The notes beneath the pieces were generated by a model. That model saw only the letters and a program-made list of their open reading frames with translations. It made no database searches and was not told the origin of the DNA. From JBDUCV01 sp040003255 (lineage in GTDB: Bacteria > Actinomycetota > Actinomycetes > Mycobacteriales > Jatrophihabitantaceae), in contig JBDUCV010000094.1 of assembly GCA_040003255.1 (NCBI GenBank), forward strand, positions 1-7,676: DNA of 7,676 bases, read 5' to 3'. The position numbers and the translations under genes are program-made. Below, one piece after another: positions 5,951-7,676 of the stretch; position 1 is the first letter of the stretch, and the number at the start of each line of letters is the position of its first letter.

Positions 5951-7216
5951 ATGACTGCCGTACTCGATCGCGCACCAGCGTCGCCAGCGTCCGAACTGGT
6001 CTGTCGCAACTGCGACGCGCGCTACCCGCTGGCCGCGCAGCACGCGTGCTTCCAATGTTTCGGCCCGCTCGAGATCGGCTACGACTCGGACGCGCTACGC
6101 CGCGTTTCCCGTGCGGATATCGAGGCCGGCCCACACTCCATCTGGCGCTACGCCGGCTTGTTGCCGGTCGGTCAGGACCCCCGGACCCGGGTCGATTCCG
6201 GCACCGGCATGACCCCGCTGATCCGCGCCGACCGGCTCGCCGACGAGCTTGGCTTCACCGCCCCGGTGTGGATCAAGGACGACTCAGCCAATCCCACCCA
6301 CTCCTTCAAGGACCGCGTGGTCTCGGTGGCGATCACCGCCGCCCGCGAGCTGGGCTTCGACCGGATCGGCTGTGCCTCGACGGGCAACCTGGCCAATTCG
6401 GTGGCCGCACACGCCGCCCGGATAGGCATGCGGTCGATCGTGTTCATCCCGTCCGACCTGGAGCCGGCGAAGATCGTGCAGACGGCGGTCTACGCCGGGA
6501 CGCTGGTGGCCGTCGATGGGTCTTACGACGATGTCAACCGGCTGTGCAGCGAGTTGTCGGAAACCGACGAGTTCGAGAGCACGGCATTCGTCAATGTCAA
6601 TGTGCGCCCCTATTACGCGGAGGGGTCAAAGACGCTTGGTTTCGAGGTCGCCGAGCAGCTCGATTGGCGACTTCCGGCGCAGGTCGTCGCACCGATGGCG
6701 TCCGGTTCGCTGCTGACCAAGGTGCACAAGGCGTTCCAGGAACTCGCCGCCGCCGGACTCGTCCCGTCGGGGATTCCGAGGGTCTTCGGCGCCCAGTCGG
6801 CGGGCTGTGCCCCGATCGCCACCGCGTTCGCGGAAAGTACGGACGTCGTTAGGCCGGTGAAGCCGACCGGGATCGCCAAGTCGCTCAACATCGGTAATCC
6901 GGCCGACGGTCCGTATGCCCTCGATGCGGTGCGATCGACGGGCGGCGCGATGGCACAGGCGAGCGACGACGAGATCCGCGACGGCATCCGGTTGCTGGCC
7001 CGCACGACGGGAGTGTTCGCCGAGACGGCAGGCGGGGTCACGGTCGCGGTGCTGCGCAAGTTGGCCGCATCGGGGCTGCTCGACACCTCTGCCGAGACCG
7101 TCGTCTTCAACACCGGCGACGGGCTCAAGACGCTCGACGCGGTGTCCGATGGAGCCTTGCCGACCGCGGTGATCGCGCCCACGCTCAGGGGCATGCGCGA
7201 GGCCGGCCTGCTCTAG
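5951..7216 (+). CDS. thrC: Threonine synthase family PLP enzyme (SAM-riboswitch controlled)
   Basis: A 421-aa fold-type II PLP enzyme. A zinc-ribbon-like N-terminus has Cys18-x-x-Cys21 and Cys33-x-x-Cys36; then SGTGMTPLIRADRLADELG (83-101), the PLP lysine in NPTHSFKDR (Lys120), and the phosphate-binding STGNLANS (143-150). Late motifs include VFAETAGGVTVA and NTGDGLKT. Threonine synthase converts O-phosphohomoserine to threonine plus phosphate, the branch competing with methionine for homoserine. The N-terminal ribbon is typical of the archaeal/plant-like class. The start ATG 5951 is preceded by AAGG at 5938-5941; in-frame ATG 5930 and GTG 5888 lie inside the riboswitch and are less likely. 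No hom or thrB gene is adjacent, so this may be a second, non-operonic copy. Given a SAM riboswitch, a methionine-related role for the enzyme is a real alternative (see findings). Confidence 0.85.
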   Translation: MTAVLDRAPASPASELVCRNCDARYPLAAQHACFQCFGPLEIGYDSDALRRVSRADIEAGPHSIWRYAGLLPVGQDPRTRVDSGTGMTPLIRADRLADELGFTAPVWIKDDSANPTHSFKDRVVSVAITAARELGFDRIGCASTGNLANSVAAHAARIGMRSIVFIPSDLEPAKIVQTAVYAGTLVAVDGSYDDVNRLCSELSETDEFESTAFVNVNVRPYYAEGSKTLGFEVAEQLDWRLPAQVVAPMASGSLLTKVHKAFQELAAAGLVPSGIPRVFGAQSAGCAPIATAFAESTDVVRPVKPTGIAKSLNIGNPADGPYALDAVRSTGGAMAQASDDEIRDGIRLLARTTGVFAETAGGVTVAVLRKLAASGLLDTSAETVVFNTGDGLKTLDAVSDGALPTAVIAPTLRGMREAGLL

Positions 7217-7260
7217 CAAATCCGGCGCCCTGGTGTCTGGTCTTCGCATGCGGGGCCGTG

Positions 7261-7266
7261 TACGTT
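7261..7266 (+). promoter_or_regulatory. Candidate -10 element for the cold shock gene
   Basis: TACGTT fits TANNNT; TGGTCT (7238-7243) is a possible weak -35 at a 17-bp spacing. RNA would start near 7273, giving a leader of about 147 nt, in keeping with the long leaders of csp genes. Confidence 0.35.
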
Positions 7267-7297
7267 TTGTGCCGGTCGTAGTAACCAGCGTTTCGAT

Positions 7298-7425
7298 CGT
7301 GGAGTACCACGTAGGCATGGTTTCTTGCCAACGTGCACTGCAGTGACGCGGGACCGAGGAGACGAAGACCCCGGCCTCACGAGGTGTGGCGCCGGCCAGG
7401 CCCCTAGCAAGGAGTGCACGTGGCA
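7298..7425 (+). promoter_or_regulatory. Structured leader of the cold shock mRNA, possible RNA thermoswitch
   Basis: The 203-bp gap between threonine synthase and the cold shock gene holds several helices. A perfect local hairpin CGTGG-AGTA-CCACG lies at 7298-7311, another stem CCGGC/GCCGG at 7371-7395. Segment 7326-7339 (TGCCAACGTGCACT) can pair with 7413-7425 (AGTGCACGTGGCA) as 13 bp with one bulged A, covering the end of the Shine-Dalgarno and the GTG start. The same 5' segment can instead fold locally with 7343-7348. Function as a switch is inferred from complementarity only. Confidence 0.5.
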
Positions 7426-7623
7426 CAGGGCACCGTGAAGTGGTTCAACAACGAGAAGGGCTACGGCTTCATCGCCGTGGACGGCGGGCAGGACGTCTTC
7501 GTCCACTACTCCGCCATCCAGTCTGAGGGCTACCGCTCGCTGGACGAGGGCCAGCGGGTGGAGTTCGAGGTTGCCCAGGGTCCCAAGGGCCCGCAGGCCG
7601 ATGGGGTGCGCCTCGTCAGCTGA
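7420..7623 (+). CDS. Cold shock protein, CspA family
   Basis: A 67-aa single cold shock domain, the usual actinobacterial length. It binds single-stranded RNA and DNA and acts as an RNA chaperone. RNP1 is KGYGFI and RNP2 is VFVHYS; the MAQGTVKWFNNEKGYGFIAV start and GPKGPQADGV end are typical. I chose GTG 7420 because homologues begin MAQGTVKWF and the Shine-Dalgarno AAGGAG (7409-7414) then sits 5 bp upstream; GTG 7414 is in frame but overlaps that Shine-Dalgarno. The long structured leader suggests post-transcriptional control, and a strong terminator follows 14 bp after the stop, so it is the last gene of its transcript and probably monocistronic. Confidence 0.95.
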   Translation: MAQGTVKWFNNEKGYGFIAVDGGQDVFVHYSAIQSEGYRSLDEGQRVEFEVAQGPKGPQADGVRLVS

Positions 7624-7637
7624 CCGCTCGAAGCGCG

Positions 7638-7671
7638 AACGGCCCGGTTGGCTTCGGCGGACCGGGCCGTT
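7638..7671 (+). terminator. Hairpin terminator after the cold shock gene
   Basis: AACGGCCCGGT (7638-7648) pairs perfectly with ACCGGGCCGTT (7661-7671), an 11-bp GC-rich stem. The 12-nt loop contains GCTTCGGC, which can fold as a stable UUCG tetraloop. No T-run is visible in the 5 bases left before the window ends, as is common for actinobacterial terminators. Confidence 0.85.
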
Positions 7672-7676
7672 GCTCG

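Noticed and set aside
7317..7346. Nine-codon upstream ORF (MVSCQRALQ) in the cold shock leader
   Set aside because: It overlaps the segment proposed to pair with the start codon, so its translation could matter, but it has no convincing Shine-Dalgarno and may occur by chance.
7414..7422. GTG 7414 as the cold shock protein start
   Set aside because: It overlaps the Shine-Dalgarno AAGGAG; GTG 7420 matches the homologous MAQGTVKWF start at proper spacing.
1..7676. Mobile elements, CRISPR arrays, tRNA or rRNA genes
   Set aside because: No transposase or integrase, no terminal repeats or regularly spaced repeats, and no tRNA or rRNA signatures were seen on either strand.

Overview
The window is high-GC DNA with actinobacterial traits: GTG starts, TANNNT-type -10 hexamers, a DUF3263 protein next to a LytR_C (VirR-like) membrane protein, a WXG100-like small protein, and a CspA-type cold shock protein. 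It looks like chromosomal DNA of an actinomycete. I cannot name the genus. I see no mobile element, CRISPR array, tRNA or rRNA.

Left half (minus strand, read right to left from about 4646): a 111-aa WXG100-like helical protein, 4 bp before a 431-aa alpha/beta hydrolase with its own helical N-terminus. Then come a medium/long-chain fatty acyl-CoA ligase, an aldo/keto reductase of the YghZ/Gpr (L-glyceraldehyde 3-phosphate reductase) type, and the first 75 codons of a DNA topoisomerase IB cut by the window edge. Gaps are short (4, 61, 8 and 59 bp), so this may be one or two transcription units. The WXG-like protein/hydrolase pair is the least understood part and may be a small type VII-secretion-like module.

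Middle (4647-4844): a divergent intergenic region of about 200 bp with a candidate promoter for the rightward genes and an imperfect inverted repeat made of two DnaA-box-like 9-mers.

Right half (plus strand): a DUF3263 protein, a LytR C-terminal domain membrane protein (VirR/Rv0431-like, apparently leaderless), then a SAM-I riboswitch preceding a threonine synthase-family PLP enzyme, and a cold shock protein with a structured leader and a strong terminator. The DUF3263-VirR pair matches the Rv0430-Rv0431 order of Mycobacterium tuberculosis.

The RNA-level regulation is the most interesting content. The SAM-I aptamer is complete by eye (P1, P2, P3 and P4 strands and the P2-loop pseudoknot), has no visible terminator, and carries in its enlarged P3 arm a perfect 7-nt complement to the segment just before the threonine synthase start. 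The cold shock leader contains a segment that can form a 13-bp helix (one bulged A) over the end of the Shine-Dalgarno and the GTG start, plus competing local hairpins, as expected of a temperature-responsive RNA switch. Both are predictions from base complementarity only.
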